64,000 bases of DNA from Mesorhizobium huakuii (GCF_014189455.1 NZ_CP050296.1:1903501-1967500), one strand, 5' to 3'. Positions 17,460 to 27,121 are shown, counted from the first letter of the stretch. Numbers and translations: made by a program. Notes: generated from the letters alone by a model not told the origin.

Positions 17460-17849
17460 ATGTCCGGTCTTCGCCTCGCATTGCTGGTTGCCGCAACCTC
17501 ATCCATCTGCACCATGCCGGCATTCGCCGCAGCCGAGAGCAGCTATGTCTACTGCGACAATGGGCTGCGCTGCTTCAAGGCGCCCTGCCCGTCGAACAGC
17601 GCGCTCGACCTTGCCACCGGCGCGATCATCAAAGGCGTGTCGATCGACACCAGCGGCTTGCCGCAGACCGACAAGGCGATAGTGGATCAGTCCGACGTGC
17701 TTTACAGCGGCAAGATCGTCGTCAGAGGCTCGATCGAGCAACGCGCCCAGACCATCACCGGCAAGGATTACAGCCTGCCATGGCTGGTCGCGACCCGTAT
17801 CGTGCGCACCGCCAACGACAGCGAACGCAAGCACTGTTCGGCGCACTGA
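17460..17849 (+). CDS. Small secreted protein, unknown function
   Basis: 129 aa with a clear signal peptide (hydrophobic residues 5-22, cleavage likely after AFA-A). The mature part has five cysteines, with a CDNGLRCFKAPCPSNSA cluster and one near the C-terminus, suggesting disulfides in the periplasm. I do not recognise a characterised family. It starts 40 bp after the dehydrogenase and may be read through from that operon, but no functional link is apparent. Confidence 0.7.
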   Translation: MSGLRLALLVAATSSICTMPAFAAAESSYVYCDNGLRCFKAPCPSNSALDLATGAIIKGVSIDTSGLPQTDKAIVDQSDVLYSGKIVVRGSIEQRAQTITGKDYSLPWLVATRIVRTANDSERKHCSAH

Positions 17850-17867
17850 CTATCCGACAATTGCCGA

Positions 17868-19187
17868 TCATCCGCCAAGCAGCCTCTCCACTTCAGCAGC
17901 GATCCGCAGCAGATGCCGGTCATGGCCGTTGCGTGCCACCAGCATCAGTCCGGCCGGCAGCGTCATGCCGGGCATGGGCAGCGAGATCGCACAGAGGTCG
18001 AACTGGTTGGCGACCTGCGTGTTGCGCAACAGCAGGCCTTCGACGCGGTCGCGCAGTTCGGCATCCTCGGCCAGGGAAACGATGGTCGGCGCCGTCACCG
18101 GCGTGGTTGGCAGCGCCAGCGCATCGACCGATGTCAGCCGCTCATCCATGGCGGTGACAAGCGCGCTGCGGCGGCGCAGGGCCCTGATATAGACTGGCGT
18201 CGGCAGCATGGCCGCGCGCGACAAGGGTCCGCTGACATGCGGATCGACCGGCACAGATGCGCCCGTCGCCAACCAGTCGGCATGGATCTCGGCTCCTTCC
18301 ATGGCAGCGATCGAGCCACGTTTGGTGACGGTCCGCATATCGGCAATGAAGTCGTCGATCGATATTTCCACCAACCGCGCCCCTGTCCGCTCGATCTTGG
18401 CAAGGCTGCGATCGAAGGCCGCGCTGATCTCGCTTTCAGTGTCTTCGAAAAGACGGCCGCGCGGAATCCCGACACGAAGCCCGGCAAGCGGGAGCGGCAG
18501 ATGCAGCGGCGGCGGTTCCTCTCCGGCCATCGCAGCGTCTGCAACCGCACATGCAGCAACGCTGAGAGCCAGCGGCCCGATCGAATCCAGTGTCGCGGAC
18601 AATGGAAAGGCGCCGGTCAACGGCACACGCCGCGCCGTCGGCTTGAAGCCGACGACACCATTGAGCGCCGCCGGAATGCGGATCGACCCGCCAGTGTCGG
18701 AACCGATCGAGATGTCGCTCGTCCCCTCGCCGACGGAAACGCCGGCGCCTGAGGACGAGCCGCCGGGAATGCGGCTGGCATCGGCGGCATTGCCGGGCGT
18801 GCCGTAATGCATGTTGTCGCCGATCGCGGTGAAGGCGAATTCGGTCATGTTGGTCTTGCCGATGATGACCGCGCCGGCCTGCCGCAGCCGGCTGACGATG
18901 GCCGCATCGCGCAGCGCGGGTGCGGCGGTCCGAAGCATCAGCGAGCCGGCCGTGGTCGCCTCGCCCGCGACATCGAAGAGATCCTTGATCGAGACGATGG
19001 TGCCGTCGAGCGGTCCAAGCGTCACGCCGGCTCGGCTGCGGGCGTCGCTGGCGTCAGCCGCGGCCCGCGCGGCCTCGGCATAGAGCTTGGTGAAGACCTT
19101 CTCGTCGGCCGCACGATTGGCAAGGCGTGACAGGATGATTTCGAGATAATCGCGGACTGATTGCATATCGATGTCGGACTCCGCCAA
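17868..19187 (-). CDS. Amidase signature family hydrolase
   Basis: 439-aa amidase. The Ser-cis-Ser-Lys triad is present: Lys in VSIKDLFDVAG (near residue 66), cis-Ser in IPGGSSSGAGVSV and nucleophile Ser in GSDTGGSIRIPAALNG. Length and layout match aspartyl/glutamyl-tRNA amidase-like or allophanate-hydrolase-like amidases, and the C-terminal domain (PTTPVTAP) is complete. The substrate is unknown and neighbours give no clue, since it is a single convergent gene. Confidence 0.9.
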   Translation of the reverse strand: MAESDIDMQSVRDYLEIILSRLANRAADEKVFTKLYAEAARAAADASDARSRAGVTLGPLDGTIVSIKDLFDVAGEATTAGSLMLRTAAPALRDAAIVSRLRQAGAVIIGKTNMTEFAFTAIGDNMHYGTPGNAADASRIPGGSSSGAGVSVGEGTSDISIGSDTGGSIRIPAALNGVVGFKPTARRVPLTGAFPLSATLDSIGPLALSVAACAVADAAMAGEEPPPLHLPLPLAGLRVGIPRGRLFEDTESEISAAFDRSLAKIERTGARLVEISIDDFIADMRTVTKRGSIAAMEGAEIHADWLATGASVPVDPHVSGPLSRAAMLPTPVYIRALRRRSALVTAMDERLTSVDALALPTTPVTAPTIVSLAEDAELRDRVEGLLLRNTQVANQFDLCAISLPMPGMTLPAGLMLVARNGHDRHLLRIAAEVERLLGG

Positions 19188-19276
19188 GGTAGAGCGTCTT
19201 TAAGGCAAGCAGCCGGTTTGGCTTGCGGAAGGGATAACCCGGCCAGCGTGCCTTTGCACCTGCCAGCCATAGGAAG

Positions 19277-19630
19277 ATGCTGATGCTGTACAAAGGCAGC
19301 TGCCACTGCGGCAAGGTCGCCTTCCAATTCAAGGCGGAGCTGACCGGTGCCATCAGGTGCAATTGTTCGATCTGTTCGCGCAAAGGCGCGCTTCTATGCG
19401 CCATCCCGCATGAGAGCCTGACTCTCCTGGCCTGGGGCGATGATTTGGGCACCTATACATTCGGCAATCACGCCATGGCGCACCGCTTCTGCCGCACCTG
19501 CGGCATCCATCCTTTCGCCGAGGATGTCCGTGAAGGCAGTGAACGCAGTGCCTATGTCAACCTCAACTGCGTCACCGATCTCGACCCGTCCACTCTGTCG
19601 ATCTTCGATTTCGACGGGCGCGCAGTCTGA
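19277..19630 (+). CDS. GFA/CENP-V-family zinc protein
   Basis: 117 aa with the zinc-binding cysteine sets of glutathione-dependent formaldehyde-activating-like proteins: CHCGK near residue 9, CNCSICSRKG near 29 and FCRTCGIHP near 71. Despite the family name, most members have no proven formaldehyde activity. Start ATG at 19277. An in-frame ATG at 19283 is an alternative. Confidence 0.88.
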   Translation: MLMLYKGSCHCGKVAFQFKAELTGAIRCNCSICSRKGALLCAIPHESLTLLAWGDDLGTYTFGNHAMAHRFCRTCGIHPFAEDVREGSERSAYVNLNCVTDLDPSTLSIFDFDGRAV

Positions 19631-19744
19631 AGCTACCGGCAAGCCGCCGCATTGGCTGACATGCGTTTGTTGCCGCCATCACGGCGGCAGCGGCCCGAAA
19701 ACCATGATGGTTCTCCGGCCGCTGGATAGGTCAGAGGTAAGAAA

Positions 19745-20959
19745 CTATTCGGCCTGCTTCGGGCCGCGCAGGAACACCACGATCGCCGCCAGCAGCGTTG
19801 CGGTGCCGCAATAGGCGAAGGCGCTGGCCACGCCGGCATGGTCGACCAGCAGGCCGCCGAAGACGGCGCCCAGCGCAATCGCCACCTGGAAGGTCGCCAC
19901 CATCAGTCCGCCGGCGCTTTCGGCCTGGTCGGGCGCCGCCCGCACCAGCCAGCTCTGCAGCCCGACCGGCACCGCACCGAAGGCAAAGCCCCAGGCGGCA
20001 ACGGCAGCCGCGGCGATCGTCGGCGACGCGCCGAAGATCAGCATCGAGGCGGCCGCCAGGGCGATCAGCAAGGGCGCCAGCGCCACGGCTATCTTGAGGT
20101 TGCGCTCCGCCAGAAAGCCGCCGGCGATGTTGCCGAAGAACCCGCCTATGCCATAGGCCAGCAGCACCAGCGAGATCGTCTCTATGTGGAGCACCGGCAC
20201 CTTTTCGAGGAAGGGGCGCACATAGGTGAAGCCGGCAAAGTGCCCGGACGCCACCAGCAGCACAACCAGCAGGGCCACCCGGATCGACGGCCGCTCCAGC
20301 ACGTCGAGCAAGGTGCGGAAGCTCGCCACACCCACCGGCGGCAGCTTCGGAATGGTGGCCAATTGCACCAGCAGCGCCAGGGCGCCGACGATGGTGGCAA
20401 TCATGAACGCCGTGCGCCAGCCCCAGATGTCGCCGACATAGGCGCCGACCGGGGCGGCGGTGACGGTGGCGAGCGAAACGCCGGTCAGGATGATCGACAT
20501 GGCGCGCGGCATCAGCCGCATCGGCACCAGCCGCAGCGCCATGGCCGCCGACATCGCCCAGAAACCGCCAAGCGCCACGCCCAGCACGACGCGGGCCAAG
20601 AGAAGCATGGGCAGCGACGAGGCAAAGGTGGCGAGAAGGTTGGACAGGATGAGGAATGAGGTCAGCATCCACATCACCAGCCTGCGGTCCATGCGCCCTG
20701 TGATGATGGCCATGGTGGGCGCGGCAATGGCGCCGACGATGGCGGTTGCCGTCACCGCTTGCCCGGCCACGCCTTCGGTGACGCCGAGATCATGCGCCAT
20801 TGGCGTCAGCAGGCTGGCGGGCAGGAATTCGGCGGTGACGAGGCCGAAAACGCCAAGCGCCAGCGAAACCACGGCGCCCCATGCCGGCTCGGTTCGTTCA
20901 TCATTGTCTACGGGGTTCAGAAGTGTGGCGTCGATGACGCCTGTCGCGGGTTCGGCCAT
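19745..20959 (-). CDS. MFS exporter, NepI-like (purine ribonucleoside/arabinose efflux group)
   Basis: 404-aa, 12-helix major-facilitator protein. The opening region EFLPASLLTPMAHDLGVTEGVAGQAVT and the later GVALGGFWAMSAAMALRLVP closely resemble E. coli NepI as I recall it, so a drug/nucleoside H+ antiporter is likely. The start at 20959 is chosen from GGAG 9 bp upstream; the frame stays open to 21298 but that would run into the divergent regulator. An AraC-type gene is divergent. Confidence 0.88.
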   Translation of the reverse strand: MAEPATGVIDATLLNPVDNDERTEPAWGAVVSLALGVFGLVTAEFLPASLLTPMAHDLGVTEGVAGQAVTATAIVGAIAAPTMAIITGRMDRRLVMWMLTSFLILSNLLATFASSLPMLLLARVVLGVALGGFWAMSAAMALRLVPMRLMPRAMSIILTGVSLATVTAAPVGAYVGDIWGWRTAFMIATIVGALALLVQLATIPKLPPVGVASFRTLLDVLERPSIRVALLVVLLVASGHFAGFTYVRPFLEKVPVLHIETISLVLLAYGIGGFFGNIAGGFLAERNLKIAVALAPLLIALAAASMLIFGASPTIAAAAVAAWGFAFGAVPVGLQSWLVRAAPDQAESAGGLMVATFQVAIALGAVFGGLLVDHAGVASAFAYCGTATLLAAIVVFLRGPKQAE

Positions 20960-20975
20960 GGTCAGTCTCCGATCT

Positions 20976-21086
20976 GTTTGCGGCGCCACATGGGGGGAAT
21001 GACCGGCCGGGGTTCCACCCGTTTCCATGCCTTGCCGTGATGGCTTGGCTATGGGGATGATCTCCGGCTTGTTTGCGCCGCAACAT
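20976..21086. promoter_or_regulatory. Direct repeats in the divergent MFS/AraC promoter region
   Basis: GTTTGCGGCGCCACAT (20976-20991) recurs as GTTTGCGCCGCAACAT (21071-21086), the same orientation, 95 bp apart. AraC-family regulators commonly bind spaced direct repeats, and a regulator is encoded next to it. Confidence 0.4.
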
Positions 21087-21145
21087 TTGGCTGTACGGCA
21101 ACATAGGGAGTGACGGTCTGGAGTTTCCATGCTAGAAACCCCATT

Positions 21146-22129
21146 ATGTTTGACCGTTCGTCCAAAATTCCGATCACCGGCGACCCGCTGACGGACATAT
21201 TGCGCGGCCTGCGCCTCGACGGCGTCGAATATGGCCGCTTCGAGCTGAAGGAGCCCTGGGGCATCCAATTCCCGGCCCAGCCGGCGGCACGGTTTCATTT
21301 CATTGGCCGCAAAGGCTGCTGGCTAAAGCAGCCGTCCGGCGAATGGGTGGAAATCAATGCCGGCGATGCGATCCTGCTGCCGCGCGGTGCGACCCATGTG
21401 CTTGCCAGCGAACCCGGCGCGCAGGCCTGGCCGATCCACGGCTATGAAGTCGAGGAGGTCTGCAAGGACGTCTATTGCATGTCGAACGAAGGCATGTCGG
21501 AATGCTGCCGTCCGGGAACCCTGTTGTTCTGCGGCAGCATGTACTTCAATCTTGACGGCTTGCATCCCCTGCTCGGCATGATGCCGGATGTGATGCGCAC
21601 ACATGAGCTGGAGGCCTATGAGCCGGGCATTCCGCATCTGCTGGAATCGATGGCGCGCGAAGTGACGATGGAGCGCGTCGGCTCCGGCGGCATCCTGGCG
21701 CGGTTGGCCGACGTGCTGGCCGCCACAGTCATCCGCTCATGGGTCGAACGCGGCTGCGGCGACTCCTCCGGGTGGATCGCCGCCGTCCGGGACCGCGACA
21801 TCGGCCGCGTGCTGGCCGCCATCCATCTCGAACCGGACCATGACTGGACGGTCGAGTCGCTGGCCCGGATGATGGGCGCCTCGCGCTCGGGCTTTGCCGA
21901 ACGTTTCGCCACCATCGTCGGCGAAACGCCGGCAAGATATGTCACCCAGGTCAGGATGCATCAGGCACGGCAATGGCTGGTCCGCGACCGGATGAAAATT
22001 TCCGTCGTTGCCGCCCGCCTCGGCTATGAATCGGACGCCGCCTTCAGCCGTGCCTTCAAGCGCGTCATCGGTTCGGCGCCCAGCCACCTGCGCGCCGAGG
22101 AACAGGCCGATATCCGCCAGGCAAGCTGA
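21146..22129 (+). CDS. AraC-family regulator with cupin-type sensor domain
   Basis: 327-aa regulator. The N-terminal half is a cupin_6-like sensor (FHFIGRKGCWLK, INAGDAILLPRGATHVL). The C-terminal 100 residues carry two helix-turn-helix units (TVESLARMMGASRSGFAERF and ISVVAARLGYESDAAFSRAFKR). The start at 21146 (MFDRSSKIPITGDPL) is preferred over a GTG at 21110. Divergent from the NepI-like exporter, which it probably controls. Confidence 0.9.
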   Translation: MFDRSSKIPITGDPLTDILRGLRLDGVEYGRFELKEPWGIQFPAQPAARFHFIGRKGCWLKQPSGEWVEINAGDAILLPRGATHVLASEPGAQAWPIHGYEVEEVCKDVYCMSNEGMSECCRPGTLLFCGSMYFNLDGLHPLLGMMPDVMRTHELEAYEPGIPHLLESMAREVTMERVGSGGILARLADVLAATVIRSWVERGCGDSSGWIAAVRDRDIGRVLAAIHLEPDHDWTVESLARMMGASRSGFAERFATIVGETPARYVTQVRMHQARQWLVRDRMKISVVAARLGYESDAAFSRAFKRVIGSAPSHLRAEEQADIRQAS

Positions 22130-22134
22130 GCCGC

Positions 22135-22592
22135 TTACGCTTGCGAGTTGCGTGTCTCCGTCCAGTCGACCATCAACTTGCGTTCGGCAAAGAGCCAGGG
22201 CCGTCCAGCTTCACGAATTGGTCGAGATAGCGGATCGAGGCCAGCATCAGGGTTCGGTTCTCCCCTTTTACCGTCAGGTGATGCGCGATGCAGTAACTCT
22301 CACCGCTTGCCCGGTCGCCGTCGAGGTGAACCGTGCTCTGGCCATTGAAATGCGTGGTGGCCTGATACTGATTCAGGTCGGCAAAAACAGGCGCAAGAGC
22401 GTCGTGGCCGTGGAGGACATAGGTCGGTTCGGCGGACCTGCTGTCCATGAACACGTGAAATGCCGTGTCTTGCGTGAACAACGCCATTTGTCCTTTGGCG
22501 TCCTGTCGATCGGCGCAATGAGCATAGGCGTCAATCAGGTTGCGGATCGCAAGGCGGTCGGCCGCCTCCTGGGGCGTGACTGCATTGACCAT
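22135..22592 (-). pseudogene. SnoaL/NTF2-like protein, frameshifted near the C-terminus
   Basis: The readable part (139 aa, stop at 22173) is a SnoaL_4-like alpha+beta barrel with LAIRNLIDAYAHCADRQDAKG and SYCIAHHLTVKGENRTLML. After KLDG the frame ends in an atypical tail. Adding one C in the CCC run near 22198-22202 would give KLDG-PWLFAERKLMVDWTE and a stop at 22135, the expected family ending. Function unknown; family members are isomerases, hydrolases or dehydratases. Confidence 0.75.
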
Positions 22593-22693
22593 GCGCTATC
22601 CCTTGTCGGACTGGCGGACATTGAAGCAGGCAAAAGCATGGCGTATCGGCGACGGCTTGTCGAGCACCGGACCGCAACAGCATCCCGCTGCAT

Positions 22694-23779
22694 TCAACTC
22701 GCGTGGCGCAGGCTTATCCCACTACCCTTGTCGAACAGCACCACCTTGTCGGGGTTCCAGGCAAATCGCACCGGCTGCTCGATGGCGACATCGGTCCTGG
22801 CCGGCACCGTGGCGCGCAGTGTTGTATCGCCGACCCGAAGCGTCAGGATCTTTTCCACACCATGGTTCTCGACATCGTGGACGCGCGCTTCGACGGGAGC
22901 GCCGCTCTCGAGATAGACATCCTCCGGACGGATGCCGAAGACGAGCGGGCGACCATCGGTCGCCGCACTCGCCTTGGCTCCCCCTGAAAAGGGCAGTTCG
23001 AAATTCAACGGCGCCATCACAGCGCGGCCGTTCACCAGTTTGCCGTCGATGAGGTTCATCGGCGGCGAGCCGACGAAGCTCGCCACATAGGTGTCGCGCG
23101 GATTGTTGTAGATCTCATGCGGCGTGCCGGTCTGGATGATGCGGCCATGGTTCAAGACCCCGACCTTGTCGCCCATCGACATCGCCTCGATCTGGTCGTG
23201 GGTGACGAACAGGAAGGTGGCGCCGAGCTGCATCTGCAGGTTCTTCAGTTCCGTCCGCAGCGCCTCGCGCAGCTTGGCGTCGAGCGCCGACAGCGGCTCG
23301 TCCATCAGGAACACGCGCGGCTTGCGCACGATGGCGCGGCCGATCGAGACGCGCTGCATCTCGCCGCCCGACAGCCGGTCGGTCTTGCGGTCGAGCAGAT
23401 GCTCGATGCGCAGTGTGCGGGCGGCGCGATCGACGCGATCCTTGATCTCGGCGTCGGGCAGCCGGCGGATCTTCGGCTTCAGCGGGAATTCGAGATTTTC
23501 GCGCACCGTGTAGCGCGGATAGAGCGAATATTGCTGCAGCACCAGCGCCACGTCGCGCTCGGCCGCGCCCCAATCGGCGACGTCGACGCCGTCGATAAGG
23601 ACCTGGCCTTCCGTCGGCTTCTCCAGTCCGGCGATCAACCGCAGCGTCGTCGTCTTGCCGGCGCCCGTCTCGCCAAGCAGCACGAAGAACTCGCCATCGG
23701 CGATTTCGAGGTTGAGGCTTGTCAGCGCGGTGTGGCCACCGAACTTCTTGGTGATGTTCTTCAGTTCGATATGGGCCAT
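22694..23779 (-). CDS. Sugar ABC transporter ATP-binding protein (MalK/UgpC-like), copy 2
   Basis: 361-aa ATPase of a CUT1-type importer. Walker A is GETGAGKTT, signature LSGGEMQRVSIGRAI and Walker B VFLMDEPLSALDAK, with a C-terminal OB-type regulatory region (FGIRPEDVYLESGAP). It pairs with the ATPase at 23884-24990 to serve the same two permeases, an arrangement found in several rhizobial polyol/sugar importers. It is the last gene of the operon, 104 bp after the first ATPase, with a hairpin in the gap. Confidence 0.92.
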   Translation of the reverse strand: MAHIELKNITKKFGGHTALTSLNLEIADGEFFVLLGETGAGKTTTLRLIAGLEKPTEGQVLIDGVDVADWGAAERDVALVLQQYSLYPRYTVRENLEFPLKPKIRRLPDAEIKDRVDRAARTLRIEHLLDRKTDRLSGGEMQRVSIGRAIVRKPRVFLMDEPLSALDAKLREALRTELKNLQMQLGATFLFVTHDQIEAMSMGDKVGVLNHGRIIQTGTPHEIYNNPRDTYVASFVGSPPMNLIDGKLVNGRAVMAPLNFELPFSGGAKASAATDGRPLVFGIRPEDVYLESGAPVEARVHDVENHGVEKILTLRVGDTTLRATVPARTDVAIEQPVRFAWNPDKVVLFDKGSGISLRHAS

Positions 23780-23844
23780 GTTACCGTCTCAATTTCTGTT
23801 CGAGGGCGTCTGCCCTCCGCTATGGCTCCGGGCGTTCGATTGTT

Positions 23845-23870
23845 CGAAAGGCCAAATCGTTGGCCTTTCG
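23845..23870. repeat. Hairpin between the two ATPase genes
   Basis: Perfect 10-bp inverted repeat CGAAAGGCCA / TGGCCTTTCG around AATCGT, without a T-run. It lies in the only sizeable gap of the operon and may be an mRNA processing or stability element. Confidence 0.6.
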
Positions 23871-23883
23871 TGTCCTCCGGCCA

Positions 23884-24990
23884 TCACAATCTCACCCCCA
23901 ATGACTTGCCGCTTGCCGTATCGAAGAAATGTGCCTGCTCTGGATCGATGCGGACATGGACCTTCTCGCCGGGGCCGGCGACATAGCCGGCCTTGGTGCG
24001 GGCGCGCAGCATCTTGGAGCCGATCTTGAGGTCGACAACATCGAAGGAGCCGAGTGGCTCGATGATATGCGCCTCGACCGGCACGTAGCCGGGCGCGGCA
24101 TCGCGCCGGACGAGCACGCCCTCGGGCCGGATACCCAGCGTCAGCCCGCCATTGGCGGCGTGGCCGTTGAGCTTGGACAAGAGCTCACGCGGGAACTCGA
24201 AACCCGCGGGCGCATCGCCGATCGTGACAGTGGCGGCGCTGGCCGCTTCGGCAACTCTCGCGTCGGCGACGTTCATCACCGGACTGCCGACGAATTGGGC
24301 CACGAACAAATTGGCGGGGTGCGAATAGACCTCGTCCGGCGTGCCGACTTGCTGGATGAAGCCCTCATGCATGATGACGATGCGGTCGGCGAGACTCATT
24401 GCCTCGATCTGATCGTGGGTGACGTAGATCGTGGTCGAACCTTGCTTGATGTGCAGCCGCTTGATCTCGGCCCGCATCTCCTCGCGCAGCTTGGCGTCAA
24501 GCGCACCGATCGGCTCGTCCATCAGCATCGCCTTCGGCCGCCGCACCAGCGCGCGGCCGATCGCCACGCGCTGCATGTCGCCGCCGGAGAGCGCCGACGG
24601 CTTCTTGCCGAGCAGGTCGGTGATGCGCAGGACCCGGGCGACCTCGCGAACCGACTTGTCGACCTCGTCGCTGCCCATGCGCGTTGCACGCAACGGAAAG
24701 GCGATGTTCTCGAACACCGTCATGTGTGGGTAGAGCGAGAACGACTGGAACACCATTGCGATGTCGCGGTCGGCGGCCTTGAGGTGCTGCACCGGCTTGC
24801 CATCGATCAGGATGTCGCCCTGGTCGATCGTCTCGAGCCCCGCTATCGCGCGCAGCGTCGTCGTCTTGCCGCAGCCGGACTGGCCGAGCAGCACGATGAA
24901 CTCGTTGTCGGCAATAGCAAGGTTCAGATTGTGGATGACCTGGACGGCGCCGAAGAATTTCTCGATGCCGCGAAGTTCGATCTGTGTCAC
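23884..24990 (-). CDS. Sugar ABC transporter ATP-binding protein (MalK/UgpC-like), copy 1
   Basis: 368-aa ATPase. Walker A is GQSGCGKTT, Q-loop VFQSFSLYPHMTV, signature LSGGDMQRVAIGRAL, Walker B AMLMDEPIGALDAK and C-terminal FGIRPEG-like LGIRPEGVLV. The start is the GTG at 24990, which overlaps the stop of the small membrane protein gene (GTGA); the longer upstream reading overlaps that gene and lacks homology. Confidence 0.92.
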   Translation of the reverse strand: MTQIELRGIEKFFGAVQVIHNLNLAIADNEFIVLLGQSGCGKTTTLRAIAGLETIDQGDILIDGKPVQHLKAADRDIAMVFQSFSLYPHMTVFENIAFPLRATRMGSDEVDKSVREVARVLRITDLLGKKPSALSGGDMQRVAIGRALVRRPKAMLMDEPIGALDAKLREEMRAEIKRLHIKQGSTTIYVTHDQIEAMSLADRIVIMHEGFIQQVGTPDEVYSHPANLFVAQFVGSPVMNVADARVAEAASAATVTIGDAPAGFEFPRELLSKLNGHAANGGLTLGIRPEGVLVRRDAAPGYVPVEAHIIEPLGSFDVVDLKIGSKMLRARTKAGYVAGPGEKVHVRIDPEQAHFFDTASGKSLGVRL

Positions 24991-25208
24991 TGCCGGGCCC
25001 CCCCATGCGCCGCCGCGCCGGTTTCCGCCGCGCGCTCCGGCGCGATTTTGGAGGTGACGTTGAAGCCGATTAGCCCGATCAGGATGATCGTCACGCCATA
25101 GGAATGCAGGCCAAGGCTCCACGGTTGGCAGAGCGCGACGATGCCCAGAACCATGAGTATCTGCGAAGCCGGCAAAAGGTACTTCTCATTGACCGCGCGA
25201 AAGCTCAT
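24987..25208 (-). CDS. Small two-helix membrane protein of the ABC operon
   Basis: 73 aa with two hydrophobic segments (about 12-30 and 35-52) and an Ala/Gly-rich tail. It is coupled by 4-bp overlaps to both the upstream permease and the downstream ATPase, so it is clearly translated. Small membrane proteins accompany several two-ATPase rhizobial importers. This one does not look like the DUF2160 protein of the glycerol system, and its role is unknown. Confidence 0.8.
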   Translation of the reverse strand: MSFRAVNEKYLLPASQILMVLGIVALCQPWSLGLHSYGVTIILIGLIGFNVTSKIAPERAAETGAAAHGGARQ

Positions 25209-26161
25209 TTGCGGATCGCTCCGAAGGTCACGCCGCGAAGCAGGTGGTTGCGCAGCAGGAAGGTGAAGATCGCGACCGGCAACAGGAACAGGAAGGTGCC
25301 CGCCGCGATCGTGGTCCAGTCCGGTAGACCGGAACCGATCTGGCTGGGGATGAAGGGCGGCGCGGTTTGCGCACGCCGGTTGGTCATGATCAGCGCGAAG
25401 GCATACTCGTTCCAGGCGGTGATGAAGCAGAAGACGGCGGTGGCGGCGATGCCGGTGGCAGCCTCCGGCAGCACGATCTTGAAGAAGGCCTGCATGCGCG
25501 TGTAGCCGTCGACCAGCGCCGCCTCCTCATATTCCTTCGGGATCTCGTCCATGAAGCCCTTCATCAGCCAGACCGAGAAGGACAGGTTGAAGGCGACGTA
25601 GAGAATGATCAGCCCGATATGCGAATCGTTGAGGCCGACCAGCCGGTACATCAGGAACATCGGGATCGCCACAACCACCGGCGGCAGCATGCGCGTCGAT
25701 AGGATGAAGAACAGCAGGTCCGCCTCGCCGGCGATCTTGAAACGCGAGAAGCCGTAGGCTGTGAATGTTCCCATACCGACGGCGAGCACCGTGCTGATGA
25801 TCGCCACGATCAGGCTGTTCATAAACCGGTTGGGATACTGCGAAAGCTGCACGTCCTTGCCGACCTTCAGCACCCGCTCGCCGCCATCATAGATGCGCTT
25901 CTCCCACCAAGGCGCGGCCTCGTAGACTTGCGGGTCGACGGCCTTCTGCATCTGCACGCGCTTGGTGAACAGACGGATGAACGGCGTGACCTCCGGCTGG
26001 AACAGCACGGTGGGCGGCACGGTGATCGCCAGTTCTTTCGGCTTGAACGCCGTCGAGGCGATCCAGTAGATCGGCGCCAGGAAGATCAGCGTCGCGATCA
26101 GCACCGAGACGATGGCGACGCGGTTGAGCGCGATTTCGCTGCTTGTACGAACTGCAGCCAT
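25205..26161 (-). CDS. Sugar ABC transporter permease (MalG-like)
   Basis: 318-aa inner-membrane permease, six helices expected. The EAA loop reads EIPKEYEEAALVDGYTRMQAFFKIVLPEA, typical of CUT1 permeases. A longer periplasmic loop (about residues 60-110) separates the first helices. It overlaps the next gene by 4 bp and starts 1 bp after the preceding permease's stop. Confidence 0.92.
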   Translation of the reverse strand: MAAVRTSSEIALNRVAIVSVLIATLIFLAPIYWIASTAFKPKELAITVPPTVLFQPEVTPFIRLFTKRVQMQKAVDPQVYEAAPWWEKRIYDGGERVLKVGKDVQLSQYPNRFMNSLIVAIISTVLAVGMGTFTAYGFSRFKIAGEADLLFFILSTRMLPPVVVAIPMFLMYRLVGLNDSHIGLIILYVAFNLSFSVWLMKGFMDEIPKEYEEAALVDGYTRMQAFFKIVLPEAATGIAATAVFCFITAWNEYAFALIMTNRRAQTAPPFIPSQIGSGLPDWTTIAAGTFLFLLPVAIFTFLLRNHLLRGVTFGAIRK

Positions 26162-26162
26162 C

Positions 26163-27068
26163 TCAACGCTCCTTCACCTTGTTGAGGTACTTGACGTAGA
26201 GGTTGGTGATGGCCAGCACCATGATCAGCACGATATAGGCCAGCGCGCAGGACTTGCCGGTGTCCCACTGCTGGAAGGCCTGCTTGTAGAGCCGGATCGC
26301 AATGAGCTCGGCGGTCGGCTGGGTCGTCATCGTGTAGGCAATGTCGAAGGTCTTGAAGGCTTCCATGGTGCGGAAGATCAGCGCGATCAAAAGGATCGGC
26401 GAGACCAGCGGCAAGGTGATGCGGGTGAAGGTGTACCACCAACCCGCGCGGTCGATCGCGGCGGCCTCGTAGAGATGCTGCGGCACGGCAGAGAGGCCGG
26501 CAAGCGAGAGCAGCATGACGAACGGCGACCACATCCAGATGTCGGTGATCGCGACGGCGTAAAGAGCGCTGTCGGGATTGGAGAGCCACGCAAAGTCGCC
26601 AAGGCCGAAGACATAGTTGATCGGGCCCCAGGACGGACTGTAGAGCAACTGCCAGAACAGGCCGACAACGGCCGCCGACATCATCATCGGCAACAGCAAA
26701 AGCGTGGTGATCAAGCCCTTCATCGGAAAGCTGCGATTGAGCAGAAGGGCGAGGCCGAAGCCAACGATCATCTGGCCGGCCACGGAAACAATGACGTATT
26801 TCGCCGTGATGACGAAATTCGACCAGATGTGATCGTCGCTGAGCAGTTCGCGATAGTTCTGCAGCCCGACGAACTGCCAGGGATCGCTGCGGTTCGCTGC
26901 GAAGTTCGTGAAGGAATAGCCCAGCGAGTAGATCAGCGGAAAGATGTTGAAGACGATCAGGAACGCCAGCGTCGGGATGATGAACACGTTGCGGATGGTC
27001 AGATCCGACCAGCCGCGCGCGGCGGCCCTTGAGGCAGGATCGAGATGGGTGAGGGCTACCGAAGCCAA
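26163..27068 (-). CDS. Sugar ABC transporter permease (MalF-like)
   Basis: 301-aa inner-membrane permease with an N-terminal cytoplasmic tail and six helices. The EAA loop is AVPQHLYEAAAIDRAGWWYTFTRITLPL. It partners the MalG-like permease immediately downstream. It is separated from the binding-protein gene by a strong hairpin. Confidence 0.92.
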   Translation of the reverse strand: MASVALTHLDPASRAAARGWSDLTIRNVFIIPTLAFLIVFNIFPLIYSLGYSFTNFAANRSDPWQFVGLQNYRELLSDDHIWSNFVITAKYVIVSVAGQMIVGFGLALLLNRSFPMKGLITTLLLLPMMMSAAVVGLFWQLLYSPSWGPINYVFGLGDFAWLSNPDSALYAVAITDIWMWSPFVMLLSLAGLSAVPQHLYEAAAIDRAGWWYTFTRITLPLVSPILLIALIFRTMEAFKTFDIAYTMTTQPTAELIAIRLYKQAFQQWDTGKSCALAYIVLIMVLAITNLYVKYLNKVKER

Positions 27069-27090
27069 CGAGCGTCTCCCTGAAAACAGG

Positions 27091-27121
27091 AATGCCGGAG
27101 GGGAAATCCTCCTCCGGCATT
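27091..27121 (-). terminator. Hairpin attenuator after the binding-protein gene
   Basis: 11-bp stem AATGCCGGAGG / CCTCCGGCATT with a 9-nt loop. On the minus strand it is followed by CCTGTTTTC. It lies in the 66-bp gap between binding-protein and permease genes, where such partial terminators usually lower permease expression. Confidence 0.7.

Noticed and set aside
21110..21145. GTG start of the AraC-type gene at 21110
   Set aside because: The ATG at 21146 gives the usual N-terminus and leaves room for the divergent promoter.
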